Both the position numbers and the translations under genes were made by a program. The notes under the pieces were generated by a model. It saw only the letters and a program-made list of their open reading frames with translations, searched no databases and was not told the origin of the DNA. A DNA stretch of 64,000 bases, taken from NCBI GenBank assembly GCA_001986395.2, contig MQVO02000015.1, forward strand, positions 620,001-684,000. Reading direction: 5' to 3'. Below are positions 1 to 11,215 of this stretch, one piece after another. Within the stretch, counting starts at the first letter, position 1. The number at the start of each line of letters is the position of its first letter. Origin of the DNA: Irpex lacteus. Its lineage: Eukaryota; Basidiomycota; Agaricomycetes; Polyporales; Irpicaceae.

Positions 1-621
1 TCTACACATAGACAAAGCAAAGAAAGTACAAAACACACGCCCAGACACCCTATGCTCCTTCGCAGCCGAAGAACACGAACGCGACGAGATCGAGTTCTCC
101 GGGATCGCGACTGGGCCGGGTGTAGGCGTGGACGACGACCTCTCCATGGAGATGCTGGAGACGACGGCGTCGTCAGACGTGCTCAAGTTGTGGCCGTGGG
201 TGAATCAGGTACTTGTCTCAGTCACGTTTGCAAATATGCGATGAAAGTTGATGAACGTTGTAGACTCCTTTGACGGTGTCGCCACAGCTGCCTTTGGAGA
301 TCGTCATGCAACTGTTCCGACGTATGGGGTGCGTTTTCTCTCTCGTCTCCACATGTGCTTCTGCCAGTAAGTAGTGTCACTGACAATAACATCCCTCACA
401 GCCCGCGAGTCATTCTAGTAGAAGACCAAGGCGCCCTCTGCGGCCTCGTCACAGTCAAAGACGTACTCAAATACACACTAACGGAGACAGGAGAGAAACA
501 CGCGTCTTACGATGCTGAGCAGTTCGAGGGTATCATCGAGCAGTCGTGGACGTGGATCACGGCGCGGACACATGATTTGTTCTCTTTACTTGGTCGGTTG
601 GTCAGGCGGATTCGACGATGA
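1..621 (+). CDS. CLC-type voltage-gated chloride channel, 3' end (partial)
   Basis: This is the C-terminal part of a CLC chloride channel/transporter; the 5' part lies before the window. Coding is open from base 2. Exons are about 1-208, 264-328 and 402-621, all with GT..AG borders. The spliced tail contains PLTVSPQLPLEIVMQLFRRM followed by GPRVILVEDQGALCG and LVTVKDVLKY. This is the usual end of the second cytosolic CBS domain of fungal CLC proteins. After it come about 45 residues ending in a basic tail and TGA. The CBS pair regulates gating in this family, and fungal homologues act in intracellular membranes in ion and copper/iron homeostasis. The family call rests on the CBS tail alone, because no membrane part is visible here. 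Confidence 0.85.
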
Positions 622-766
622 CCCTGTCCTCTTTGCTGCTGGGGATGTATTGATCTCTAATTACATTACTACATGATAAGTAGTGGGGTGTTCTATGGCG
701 GTTCTTCTATAAATATTTATACAGACATGGACTGCAGGTGTCGAGTCGGTTATATGATTACGAGCT

Positions 767-1349
767 TCAGAGCAGTGCAGGGCCCTCGCGGAGGACGCAG
801 GGACCGCCGTAGATGACCTTGTCGGCGAGACCGTTCTCGTTGATGTAGTTGATGATGGTCTCGTCGTCTGCGCCTGGCTGGAGCCAGAGAGAGGGGATGC
901 CTAGGGCTTTGGCTTGTTCGAGCAGGCCGAGGGTGATCTATGAGGGTATTTTGAGTATTCGTTCTATGCATGGCGAGTAGGTGGTGTTTACCTTGGGGCC
1001 TGTGATCACACTCACGGAGGTGTGTGTTGGGTCGGGGAGATCGGCGAGTGCGCGGATGGCAGCGACGCCTTGGATCTCAGTCTCTTTCTACAATAGTAGG
1101 TTGGGTGAGTAGCAGCGTGAGTTGGTAGAGGCAAGCTACAGACAGGGTGCACGGGCGTCACGTCCTTGCTGTTCTCGAGGTAGAACTTCAGCACCTGCAC
1201 ACAAGGAACCAGTTCAGATCAGAATAATCGTAGATCATCGAGGGAGCACTAACCTTGGTGCCGAACTTGGTCTCGTCCTTGGACGCACCGACGACGGCAA
1301 AGTGAGGCTGAGACAGGAAAGCCTTCTTCTGTTCTTCAGAGCCAGACAT
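767..1349 (-). CDS. CoA-binding (Rossmann) domain protein, YccU-like
   Basis: A small soluble protein of about 150 residues in several short exons. The first exon reads MSGSEEQKKAFLSQPHFAVV and continues GASKDETKFGTK, the Rossmann beta-alpha entry with a glycine/serine nucleotide-binding turn. The next has VLKFYLENSKDVTPVHPV. Then come KETEIQGVAAIRALADLP and SVITGP, and the last exon carries LGIPSLWLQPGADDETII and VIYGGPCVLREGPALL before TGA. This order matches the CoA_binding domain proteins found in bacteria and fungi (YccU/succinyl-CoA-ligase-alpha-like fold). The biochemical role of the family is poorly defined; binding of CoA or a related nucleotide is inferred. The gene is convergent with the chloride channel, with about 145 bp between the stops. 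The ATG at 1349 is the first in frame and has an AC-rich context. Confidence 0.8.
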
Positions 1350-2132
1350 TGTGCGACAGTTGATCTAAGTGTGGGTAGATGTGGATGAGGAGATGGGGAG
1401 GGCTAGCCTGATACCCTCCGCTCTCTTCATCTGCTCGTACTTATACTCTTGTTACCTCTCATGTAGGGCACAACCAAGGCCTGATTGTCCCCGACATCAG
1501 AGGTAACGAAGTGCACGGCATATGGTGCAATCCATGCGCCTGTGGTCTATCGCCTGGCAAAAAAGCGGCCAAGTGTCAGTAAGAAAATTTGAAAGTCTGT
1601 TATACGCAGTGCCTACCCTTGTCTGTTATTGGCCTGTTGTCATCGCTGACACTGCCAACGTCGAGGACGAGTAGAGCTCGCCGCACTTACTCTGTTCTAA
1701 CCCGCGCGCTGGACAAAAGTCCGATGGTCCGTGCGCACGCGCCTAGGAGTATATAAGCAGGGGTGCGCCCATCTGAACACCTCATACTTACCTTGATGGC
1801 ACAGGCCCCTTCACGGACCTGGGTCTGTGGGCCGCGGGGTCCTTCCATAGCACGGCGACCTTGTCCATACAGAGGGAACTCGCGGTTTGTATGGGCTTCG
1901 GCTCATGCACCGTCTCAATATTTTCCTGTCCTGCTTCGGCCCTCGGGCTGGGCAGGCCATTTTTTTTTTGGTTCCTGCGCTCTCCTAACCCTAACCCTAG
2001 ATACCTTCCAAATACAGTATATTTGCATCATCCACCAATCATAGTGCTGCATCAATAGCAATGACGCCACCGACATAACTGCTTTCGTGCGTAAACTTCG
2101 TGCAGCTTGAACTTCGACTGCAAGATCTGAGA
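1350..2132. other. intergenic region between divergent genes
   Basis: It separates the divergent CoA-binding and cysteine-synthase-like genes. A TATA-like TATATAAG stands at 1750-1757, about 375 bp before the next plus-strand ATG. A T10 run lies near 1960-1969, and a short telomere-like repeat at 1984-1999. The plus-strand ORF across 1763-2044 has no homology I can see, and I do not call it. Confidence 0.5.
1984..1999. repeat. short interstitial telomere-like repeat
   Basis: CCTAACCCTAACCCTA is 16 nt of uninterrupted CCCTAA repeat, the complement of the TTAGGG telomere repeat of most filamentous fungi. It is only about 2.7 units long. Confidence 0.6.
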
Positions 2133-4515
2133 ATGCTCGAGTGGCTGCCTCTGAGAACTGAGGCTGCTTCTACAAAGTTACATTCGTTACTAACGAGACA
2201 GTTGCTCTATGGCGTGCTGTTAGGTTTTTCTCTTTCAGTGACATCCACTTCTCTGGCGCTGTACTTTCAAGAGCGCAAGAGACAAAGGGTACAGGAACAA
2301 TTTGAACCTCGGCCCATCGAGCTTCGCAGCGACGAGGTCGTTGACGGCGTTACCGGATTAATTGGTAGGAGCCTCGAAAGAAATTTGCGAACCTGTAACA
2401 CGGTGCTGATCACAAGTACAGGAAATACTCCATTGGTGAGGATAAACTCACTGAGCAATGCACTCGGTGTCGAGATACTCGGCAAGGCAGAGGTTGGTGT
2501 GCCCAAATCCTTACGGCTTAGGCTGAGGGGACTGATAAATGTTATAGTTCCTGAATCCAGGTGGCAGCGTAAAAGACCGTGTCGCCCTGCGAAGTATGTT
2601 TCTCAATCTGCGGCCAAATGATAGATTCTAAGTTGACTTCCAGTGATTGAGGATGCTGAACGACAAGGTCTTCTATACCCGCATACCGGTTCGCGTATAT
2701 TCGAAGGTACCGTTGGTTCAACAGGAATCTCGATAGCTACTATCGCACGAGCAAGGTCAGTTGTGATGATTATCCTCAATCTGATGTCTAGTCTCACTAT
2801 AATCTATATGTGACGATAGAGGTTATGAAGCCAGTAAGTCCACAGTTTTCTGACGAGCTATGAGTAGAAATCTGAGCGCATGTTCTCAGCTATCATCATG
2901 CCGGACGACGTCGCAGAAGAGAAAGTCAAAGCACTTCTCTCGCTAGGTGCAGAAGTCGAGCGCGTCAGGCCCGCCAGCATCATCGACAAAAAACAGGTAC
3001 ATCTCTTCCCCTTCATTCTTACCAACGTACTCACATGCAAACCTTAATCCCTAGTTTGTCGTAAGCATCTTCCACCTTGTCAGAATTCCACGAAAACCAA
3101 ATATCCCATCCCATCACAGAACCTCGCAAAACACAGAGCAGAACACTTCGGCCAAGACAACCTCCACCACTCCGCCAAGCTCCGCACCACCTCCTCATCC
3201 GTCGTAGTCACCACCACCGCAGCGGACCTCGTCGCGCCCGATCATGGTCCCGTCACTGCTGACGACGAGCACGAATTGCGTAGTAAGCCTCGTGGGTTCT
3301 TTGCCGACCAGTTTGAGGTTCGTACACTACTAATCTTGGGCTGCATTCCTTCCTTTCGGCTATGATATGAGTATCATTCGCTGAGTTCTGATTGGTGTGG
3401 GTGTGTAGAATAAGAGCAATTATGATGCTCATTATGATGGTACTGGCCCCGAGATTTGGAAGCAGACGAGCGGACGTGTCGATGCGTTTGTTTCCGGAGC
3501 AGGTTCGTGTTTCGTGCGGACTTCTGTATGGCTCATCTTGTTCTGACATGCTGCGTTTTTGTAGGCACTGGTGGTACGATCTCTGGTACAGGCCAATACC
3601 TGAAATCAATGAACGAGGACATCCTCGTCGTGCTCAGTGACCCAGAGGGGAGTGGGCTATATAACAAGGTTCATATCGCTCTCAGTCTTCACCATTAAGT
3701 CGATCAGTATCTCAGTCAAGCATTCAATACTCACCACTTTGTTTAGATTAAATATGGCGTGATGTTCGACGCTAAAGAGGCCGAGGGCACGAAGAGGAGA
3801 CATCAAGTCGATACTGTCGTCGAGGGAATGTAAGTCGTTCTCTACTTTATACCGCATGAAGTATTGGCTGACAGATGTACATGATTGTGGTAGTGGGATC
3901 AACCGCCTAACGAGGAACATGCAATTCGGGCTTCCACTCATCAGCGATGCGTTCCGGTACGCTTCGTCTCCTCCACCCCTCATATTATCCACACCATTCA
4001 TACAGCCACAACTCTGTTACCCCATACCTTTGCACCTTTAGAATCTCTGACGAAGAAGCAGTAGCCATGTCCCGCTACCTCGTCCAAAACGACGGACTCT
4101 TCCTCGGCTCGAGCAGCGCGTGCAACCTCGTCGCGTCCATTAAGCTCGCGAAGAAGATGGGTTGGAAGGAGGGGCAGAGGATCGTTACTATCTTGTAAGC
4201 GTGTCATGGTCTTTCATTCTTGTACTGAGGATTTGGGGCTGATATTTATTTTTGTAGATGCGATTCGGGGAATAGACATTATTCGAAGGTACGTCGCGGT
4301 TTGTTTTTTGACAATTTGTTACATTCTCACTTCCTTCTGAACTCTTCGTGCTGTGGATCAGTTTTGGTGAGCGATACCCATTTTGCCACAGGTGAAACGA
4401 ATCAAGGGCTAACCTTGAGGTCTGCAGGAACGACGAATACCTCCGCCGCGCGAACATCCCCGTGGATACAAAGATCATAGAAGACCTGCTTGCATCTTCT
4501 CCAGCAGAAGCGTAA
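2133..4515 (+). CDS. membrane-anchored cysteine synthase-like PLP enzyme
   Basis: A fold-type II PLP enzyme of the cysteine synthase/O-acetylserine sulfhydrylase family, in about ten exons. The N-terminus has one hydrophobic segment, LLYGVLLGFSLSVTSTSLAL, at about residues 24-43, then a basic stretch. The catalytic domain follows: TGNTPLVRINSLS, then FLNPGGSVKDRVALR with the PLP lysine, GTVGSTGIS, IIMPDDVAEEKVKALLSLGA, the phosphate loop GAGTGGTISGTGQYL, LSDPEGSGLYNK, FLGSSSACNLVA, and IVTILCDSGNRHYSK near the end. This layout, with an N-terminal TM and an insertion before the GAGTGGT loop, matches yeast Mcy1 (YGR012W), reported at the mitochondrial outer membrane; the location here is inferred. 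The ATG at 2133 is the first in frame. The open frame extends upstream without another ATG, so an upstream exon is possible. Intron 1 is 2493-2547. Confidence 0.88.
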
Positions 4516-5143
4516 TATGTACTGTACCCCTTCACACAGCATTATCATAACAGTGGCATGCAACAGTACTGCACCTCTCTGCAGAATGCGGTACGGAAGA
4601 GTGGCAGCATTTAACTCCCCACAATTAAAATTCAATGGAAATTTGATTCGCATTGAAGACGATTGGCAATAACAAACACAGAGAAGGAGTTATGGTGGTA
4701 AGTAGTGATACAAGTAAGGCGTGAAGAGTCGTACGGTATGCAAGTCCGTTAGAAGTAAGAGACATGAGCAAGCCAAGGGGGAGATGAAAAGTCGTTGTTT
4801 GTGAATCATGAAGGGTTTGAGAGTCGGGGCGAGTCGTATAGATAGTAAGAACAGGAAATTGGAACTGAGGAGATTGGAATTGGGAGGGATTTCAAGACGA
4901 AACAGGACAAACGAGACCAGACCAGAGAGAAATCATGACGTGGGTTTTCTTGACCTTCAGCTCCGATAGCGTGTCTTGTGCACGGCGCACATTACCGGAG
5001 CTGAAGGTCATTTGGATGTACGATGAGGGAGACGGAGATCAGATAAAAAGAAAAGACGAGACTGTCCGATGGAGATGAGGATGCCGAGGCCGAGACGTGT
5101 TGAGCGGAGGAGAGCACGATCTAAGCAATAACCACGGTGAAGG
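4516..5143. other. intergenic region between convergent genes
   Basis: It holds the 3' ends of two converging transcripts and no credible ORF. It is purine-rich on the plus strand from about 4680 to 5090. The only structured element is the inverted repeat at 4951-5010. Confidence 0.5.
4951..5010. repeat. perfect 15-bp inverted repeat with 30-nt loop
   Basis: The left arm TGACCTTCAGCTCCG (4951-4965) is exactly complementary to CGGAGCTGAAGGTCA (4996-5010). Inside the loop TGTGC and GCACA can form a further short stem. It sits between two convergent genes, where it could form a 3'-end hairpin in either transcript, or be a protein-binding palindrome or a small element's termini. Confidence 0.7.
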
Positions 5144-7884
5144 CTATAAGCCCCAGATGTGATTCTGAGCAGCTAGATGGGCAGGTAACCCATGGATTCC
5201 TGGCATACTCCAAATGGGCATTGTCACCTGCTCACGTCCGTGACCGACGGTAGCAGGCGTGAACGCGGTGGAGGTAGCATCCAGATCTCGTTCGCCGCCT
5301 CTCTCGATATGATCAAGCATACAAGAGGAAGGCCGATTATCCTCTTGCGAGATAGGAGCATTGTGAACCCTGGGGGCTGTGACAGACTCTACCCACTGGG
5401 CTATGGCTTCGGCCCTATGCGTTGCCAGGAGGCGTGTGTAATTGGGGATGACCGGTTCGGCCGTGAAAAGAGCATTACCTTGCGCAAGGTGGTGGGGGTA
5501 GAAAGTGGCTATCTGCGCTGGAGTTTCCGAGTATACGCTAGGTAAAGTCCCAGGGATTTGCTGCGGCGACGATGTGAGGGGCAACCCAAACGTAGGAGCG
5601 GAGTAGGTCATCCAGAGAGGGTAGGGCTCCATCGTCACAGTGCTGGCAGCGGGGGCGGCGCTAGGTGGACGTCTCGGATCGCCAAATTGTCTGAACTTTT
5701 CCATCCACTTGTTCCACTCAACATCGAGATAGGTAATGCCGCGGAAGGGACCCTGGTCTCGGAACACTTCAGCGATATCCACCACTTTGTCAACATCGAG
5801 AGCGCTAAGCAGGGGACCAGCCAGTTCCTCTGATAGATCCAAACAAATTGTAATCAGCTTTTGCCAATGGTTCAGCTGGGTATTGTAGACGTACCTTGGA
5901 TCGGGTTCAGATAAGTGTGGATGAAATTGACCGCTTCTTGCCAGGTGGTCAGTGGACCGAGGGCATTGCGTGGAATTGGCGAGTTGTTCCTGTTGAACAG
6001 CAGCGTACTCAAGTCTGAGTCGTTCGTGAGCCGTCTGAAGGGTTGCACAGGCGGCTCGGACTCCAGGGACCTGGCTCTGAGGACGGGAGCTGGTGGCCAA
6101 GATAGCGCTTCCTCAGCGCCAGAAGCGCGACGTTGAGCTGGAGGAGAACCGAATTGAGTATACTTGATGTCCTCGAACAGCTTCTCGAGGTGTCGGCCGG
6201 CGAGGACGGACCAATGGTGCTCGATCAAGCTCATGCCCGCATCCACGCCTTCGTCATGGAAGACTGTCATAATCTGTGTCAACGCATCCGTGGAGAGGCC
6301 GTGCAACATTGTCTGGCGTGACTCGTGGATCGTGATAGCATCAGGGAGGCAACGCATGATCCAATCGACGAGGTTGGCCCGGTAAAGGCTTTCACCTGAG
6401 GACATCCGAGGTGAGAGGGGTGGAAGCTGTCTCAGGACATCCCTTGAGTTCACAGCTGGTGAAACGGTCGCGGGATGAGGAACTAAGGCGGTTGTGTAAG
6501 CAACGAGAATTACAGCGTCTCCCGAGAGTTACGAACCCTGTATGTCACCATTGACCAGACCCAGTAGGTTGCCTTGTGCAAAGCCATCGTCCCAAGAGAC
6601 AGCTGACGGAGTAGGAGGAGCAGGAGGCCAACATGATTGAGTCGTCTCGTGGATTACTGAGGAGTGGGTGTGACTCGGAAGAGGTAAATCAGGAAACTGA
6701 GAACCAGCATTAAGCTGCTCGGTATCTGTGATAGCAATGGTCAGCAACATGCGAAGACGTTGTGATACTTCCCACCGAGACTCACTGAAAGGTACAAAAC
6801 CAGGCGGGAAACCAAACTCCGGCAATTGCATCGGCATATCCAAACCAGCATCTTGGGACCCTGTGTGCGACCACAGACTTGGCAAGGTACTCTTGAGCTT
6901 GTCTTCAGTTAACACACCTCCCTGGGCCAACTCCGGTTCGTCCAATTCGCTAGCAACAGGAGAGAATCCAGGCAGTCGAATCTCCGCCTTGTCGAACTGG
7001 CTAGTGATAGGTGTTGGAGGACAGGACTGGCAGCCAGTCTCAGGAGTATCCGGGACAGACGACGCGCTCAGGTCAGGGCTAAGACCAGGAGGGGGCGCTG
7101 TAACGTTAACAGTAAGGAAGGGCTGTCCACGTCTGTACGTATACGATGCCGTCCGCGTATGGCCATTGACGGCAACCTTAGCACTATCAGCCGGAGGGTG
7201 CTCATGATCAACATTGGTATCTGTACTGGTAGGACTGGTGCATCCAGTATGTGAGCTGACCGACCCACACGCAACGTTAACGGTGACGTTAGACGGAGGA
7301 GGGCTGAAGGATACATCGGAGGCAGGGGAGGATGGAGGAGTCAGAAAGGAGCTGTAGGGATTGTTGAAGTCAATGGGCCGAGGCGGGATTCCCTTGGTAC
7401 GACCCTACGTAGCAATTTAGTATGACGCCACAATGAAAGTAAAGGTACTGGTTAGTACTTACTTTGACCATCCCGTAGAACTCCTTGGCCTTCCGCTTGT
7501 AAGTCTTCGACTTTATAGCCAACTCTTCCTGAGACGATCCCGGGTCGGTGGTGAGTCCGTACAGCTCCCTACGTTCCTTTCCGAGACTGTAGCAAAACGA
7601 ATGGGTGAGTATACGTCCTCACAATGATTTATTGCCAAGAACGCGTACCTCTCATGAGTCTGGTCAAACCCGTCAAACGTGCCCTTCCGTAGCCCGTGGC
7701 ATCGTCCATAAAGATCTGAGAATCCCTGTCGACGATAATCATCCCCAGCAGCTATGTCTCGCTTGGCCAACCAACGAGGTAACAACTGAGAGATGTTGTG
7801 CTTGTTAGTTTTGGTATACAGCGCGGAGGGATGGTCTTGCACGAAATCGAGTGCGCGCCACACAGATTTCTGCAAGTCCATCAT
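5144..7884 (-). CDS. unrecognised protein with a tandemly duplicated alpha-helical domain
   Basis: I do not recognise the family. At least six exons join cleanly. An N-terminal helical part holds LQKSVWRALDFVQDHPSALY, and the exon after it begins LGKERRELYGL. A Ser/Pro/Thr-rich linker starts GRTKGIPPRPIDFNNPY, followed by two related domains. Domain 1 (about 6138-6372) has LVDWIMRCLPDA, LTQIMTVFHDEG, a Trp-containing helix and QFGSPP. Domain 2 (about 5680-5946, split by an intron) has AVNFIHTYLNPI, VVDIAEVFRDQG, YLDVEWNKWMEKF and QFGDPRRP in the same order. The tail is low-complexity and proline-rich, ending HIWGL. Introns include a phase-1 one near 6470-6538 and a 60-nt GTGAGT..CACAG one near 6727-6786. 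The start is uncertain: 7884 is the first ATG of the conserved-looking part, but the frame stays open upstream to about 8046. Confidence 0.6.
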
Positions 7885-10224
7885 CGTGGGAACTTTCAGA
7901 TACTCTGAGTAGGACCTGATTTCTTGTGAGCTTCGAGGAGGAGGTATTTGAGTAGTGATTCGCCGACGTAATGAATCAGTTAGGGATGGGGCGCGGGGCG
8001 GTATGCACTGCAGTGACGCGAGAGGCAGTGAGGTGGCGGGTAGCAAGCCTCGCCGTAAGCTGTGTCCGGATACTTATACGCCTGTGGGTTTGTGTGCATT
8101 CGCAACGAGCAAGCTCGCGTTTCTAGGAGACCTGGTTCCAGAGACACAACACGAGGCTCGTTGGCACGTCCTGAATCATGCATTACAACCGCGTCGGTGG
8201 TGCATTATCCTGCGGACAAATACCTGGACCATGACCCTTGCCGCCCGAGCTGATTCCCATGCACTGTCACCACCGTCGATGTGGCGAGCAGCAACGGGAG
8301 TAGATAATATCTGGATACCACAAAATATACAGGCGCAGATGTGAGAGAAGACAACAAGGTCCAAAAGACATAGGACTTACGACGACGTGCACAGCCTTGG
8401 AGCAAAACAATAATGTAGACCGTAATGAGAACAAGGACTCAAGGAGTGGCGACCAGGACAAAGAGAGTCGGATGATCGGCGTCAGGCGGTCTACAGCTGT
8501 CGTTATTGTACGTGTCAGTAAATTGTCGCGTAGAGAGGGCATACTGAGTTGTATATCAGCACATCCCGAGTCCGACGAGGAAGGATCATGGTTTTTTGAT
8601 AAGTTAGATAATGGTGACAATCCGGTACTTCAGACAAGATGAGTGTCGCCAGCATAGGTGAGATTTATGTCTTGACAGACCTGACAGAGGAATTACGAGA
8701 CACTATGATGCATGTTGTTGTGTAATCGGCGTGAGGTGGCCTCCGTTCCCACGATCAAGGGGACAACACCTAACGCCACAAAGTATACACATACCATTTT
8801 GGGTAATTACGTAATATGGATCCGGTACGTACCGGGTATGCGAGCGGAGCGAGGAGTCTCAGCTGCGTCGGGCGTGCGAAATTTCAGCACTCTCATTATC
8901 GAGGTTGGATATCCGGATCCGTGGCTAAGTGTGAGCCAGAATATACGTGTATTGTGAAGTGGTGGAGAAAATGGCGTCCATCCGTGAGACGTGACATGAT
9001 TGACATACTTGATTACTAGTTGTCGCTACTAAGTAATAGGGCCCTCGGGCTATCGTACCAGTAGATTCTTTCCAACCTATGACCTTCAGCTTGAATGGCA
9101 GGACTAATACAGTTAGTAGTACTGGCGGTCTCTCCGGCGCCCTCGTCGAAACCGATCGACTTCAAAATCTGAGAGACCATAATCTACACACATCTATTTT
9201 GGTGAAGAATGGCAATGTAGTCTAATATCCCAAAGATAAATCGCAGAGTATGGAAGATGATACCAGGTACTTATGTGGCGCAGACTTGCCTGAGAGGCAA
9301 TGTCGGCCTCGAGGGCAAAACTTCGAGGTGCGTCTGCGGGCTGAAGGCTGAAGGCAGTTTCAATGGTGCAGTTACTTACTGTGATAGCGAGAGTGAAACG
9401 ATGTTATAGCCCTGGCTGACTCGTCGAGTTAGGCGGGCACAACGTGCCGGCCTATTACTTACTATAAGTCATGGCCTGACAGCATGTTTCTCATCTATAG
9501 GTACACCAGTAGTATGAGTGTCTCAATGCAATGGACACTATAAACATGTACCTACAGATGATCCCAGCTTGTAAATCGGGAGCTTGACTTGTTTAGAGCC
9601 AGCGGCTCGTAGTAGCCTCGGAATGCAGTACTCATGTAGCTGCAGCTGGATTAGTTCTCCATCGTAGGCTCAAAAACGGCGTGAACCAGCCTCTATCCTT
9701 GTGCCTCAGATTGGCCGTCGACTTGAAGTCTTGTACCTCGCACCGTGACAGTACGCACCAGCACAATGACTGGGCAGTTAACCGTGACGTTACTCTCTGT
9801 GACAACCATGACAACAGCTGGTGACGTGACGTGACAGACAGGACGCGCGGCCTGCACCTGGGCTGACGACTACAGTGTCTGAAAAGCATATTGAATGTTG
9901 GCGAAAAAAATCAAAAAAAGCGCCATCGATGTATTACCTACCTGGAAACAACTTGAGATGCAAAAAGTGACGAAAGGACGATGTACAATATGGAGTTAGG
10001 GCGATACGAAGAAACGGATTTAAGCGCTTCGAACGACGATGGCGTCTAAATAAGCGCGGGAAAGAGACAATGCATCGGGCCAAGGCAGGTTCACGTGTAA
10101 GATAATGGATGCTCGCTCCGCTCGCAAATATGGCCAATAGACTCCAAAAATCACAAATTTCCATTACAATGTCTACAATACACGCTGCCACATGGAAGTA
10201 GAGGTCCCTTGTACGTCGTAACGT
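7885..10224. other. gene-poor region
   Basis: I find no gene I can support. A hydrophobic minus-strand stretch near 8200-8620 breaks frame repeatedly and could be a decayed membrane-protein gene. Several short perfect palindromes cluster at 8810-8925, among them CCGGTACGTACCGG at 8822-8835. Between about 9740 and 9835, CGTGAC/GTGAC motifs recur many times, like the interior of the MITE at 13925, but no matching termini were seen. Confidence 0.4.
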
Positions 10225-11184
10225 TTATTGATCCTTCGGGACAGCAAGACCTTCCTTAACCGCCGGGCGAGCCTCAATCTTCTCGATCCACTTTTTAATA
10301 TTGGGATATTCGGCAAGATCGAGCCCTATGCGAGGTGCAGCACGGACCCAGGGGAAGGTCTTGATGTCAGCAATTCCATAGGTAGACCCAGCGAGGTACT
10401 CGCGGGTGCCGAGGTTCTTCTCAATAACAGATAAGAGACGCTTGGTCTCGTTCATGTAGCGGTCGATGGCATAAGGACTGATAGTACGAGTCAGAATCTA
10501 GTGGCGCTTTGTTTGAAGACATGTGAATGGTACACTCACATCTTCTCCTTGGCATACATGCCGAAATGGGCTGCTTGGCCTGCCATAGGTCCAAGACCAC
10601 CGTGCTGAACAAAGAAAAGACGCCCATAATCAGCTGATGCCGACGCGTGCGTGTTGAATTAATTGCAGATACACACCGTAAAGAACAGCCAGCTCTGCTC
10701 TTCTGCCCATGCTCCAGTATCCGTTACGGGATCCTTGGAAAACTTGCGGTCCTTGTCGTAGACTTGCGCGAGGTAGACAAGAATAGCGGAAGTCTCGAAG
10801 ACGCGATGGCCTTCGTGTGTGATGGCGGGAATACGTCCGTTGGGGTTTACGTTCTCCGTGAACCAAGGCGACTTCACTTGATTGTGTACTTTGCCAATGT
10901 CAGCGTCGCTAAGCGACATACGAATTGCGCTAGAAAACCGCAACTCAGTCATTGAAGAGAATAAGAAATGTTGAAAGATTGACATACTCATAGTCCGGTG
11001 CTCCATACGCCGCTTTCAGTTCTTCGAGGAAGATGCTAGTCGCGTGGCCATTAGGAGTGCCAGCTGTGTATAACACGATAGGTTTGTCAGACTGGTGTGC
11101 CATTGCCTTTAATGTGGTTGCGGAGAAGCGTCGTGTGGAGGGTAAAGTTGTTCGAGAGACGAGTCGGAGAGTGGTAGAGAACAT
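10225..11184 (-). CDS. glutathione S-transferase, Ure2p-like class
   Basis: It conjugates or reduces substrates with glutathione in detoxification and redox defence. The thioredoxin-like half has KPIVLYTAGTPNGHATSIFL, WFTENVNPNGRIPAI and the GSH-binding FETSAILVYLAQVYD. The helical C-terminal half has EEQSWLFF, GGLGPMAGQAAHFGMYA, EYLAGSTYGIADIKTFPWV and a final KEGLAVPKDQ. NPNGRIPA and GPMAGQA-type motifs are typical of fungal Ure2p-like GSTs. The first ATG at 11184 starts a Ser/Thr/Arg-rich, acid-poor leader of about 27 residues (MFSTTLRLVSRTTLPSTRRF) that looks like a mitochondrial presequence. A second in-frame ATG at 11103 (MAHQSDKP) would give the usual cytosolic enzyme. A TATA box lies only about 30 bp before the first ATG, so transcription may start around it. 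Confidence 0.88.
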
Positions 11185-11209
11185 GGCAATTGCAGCGACA
11201 CGCTTCGCC

Positions 11210-11215
11210 TTTATA
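11210..11215 (-). promoter_or_regulatory. TATA box of the GST gene
   Basis: TATAAA on the minus strand, 26-31 bp before the first ATG (11184) and about 110 bp before the second in-frame ATG (11103). At ordinary TATA-to-start spacing, transcripts would begin at or just inside the first ATG. Confidence 0.5.

Noticed and set aside
9934..10191. Minus-strand ORF of 85 codons downstream of the GST gene.
   Set aside because: No ATG at its start, and it lies in the expected 3' UTR.
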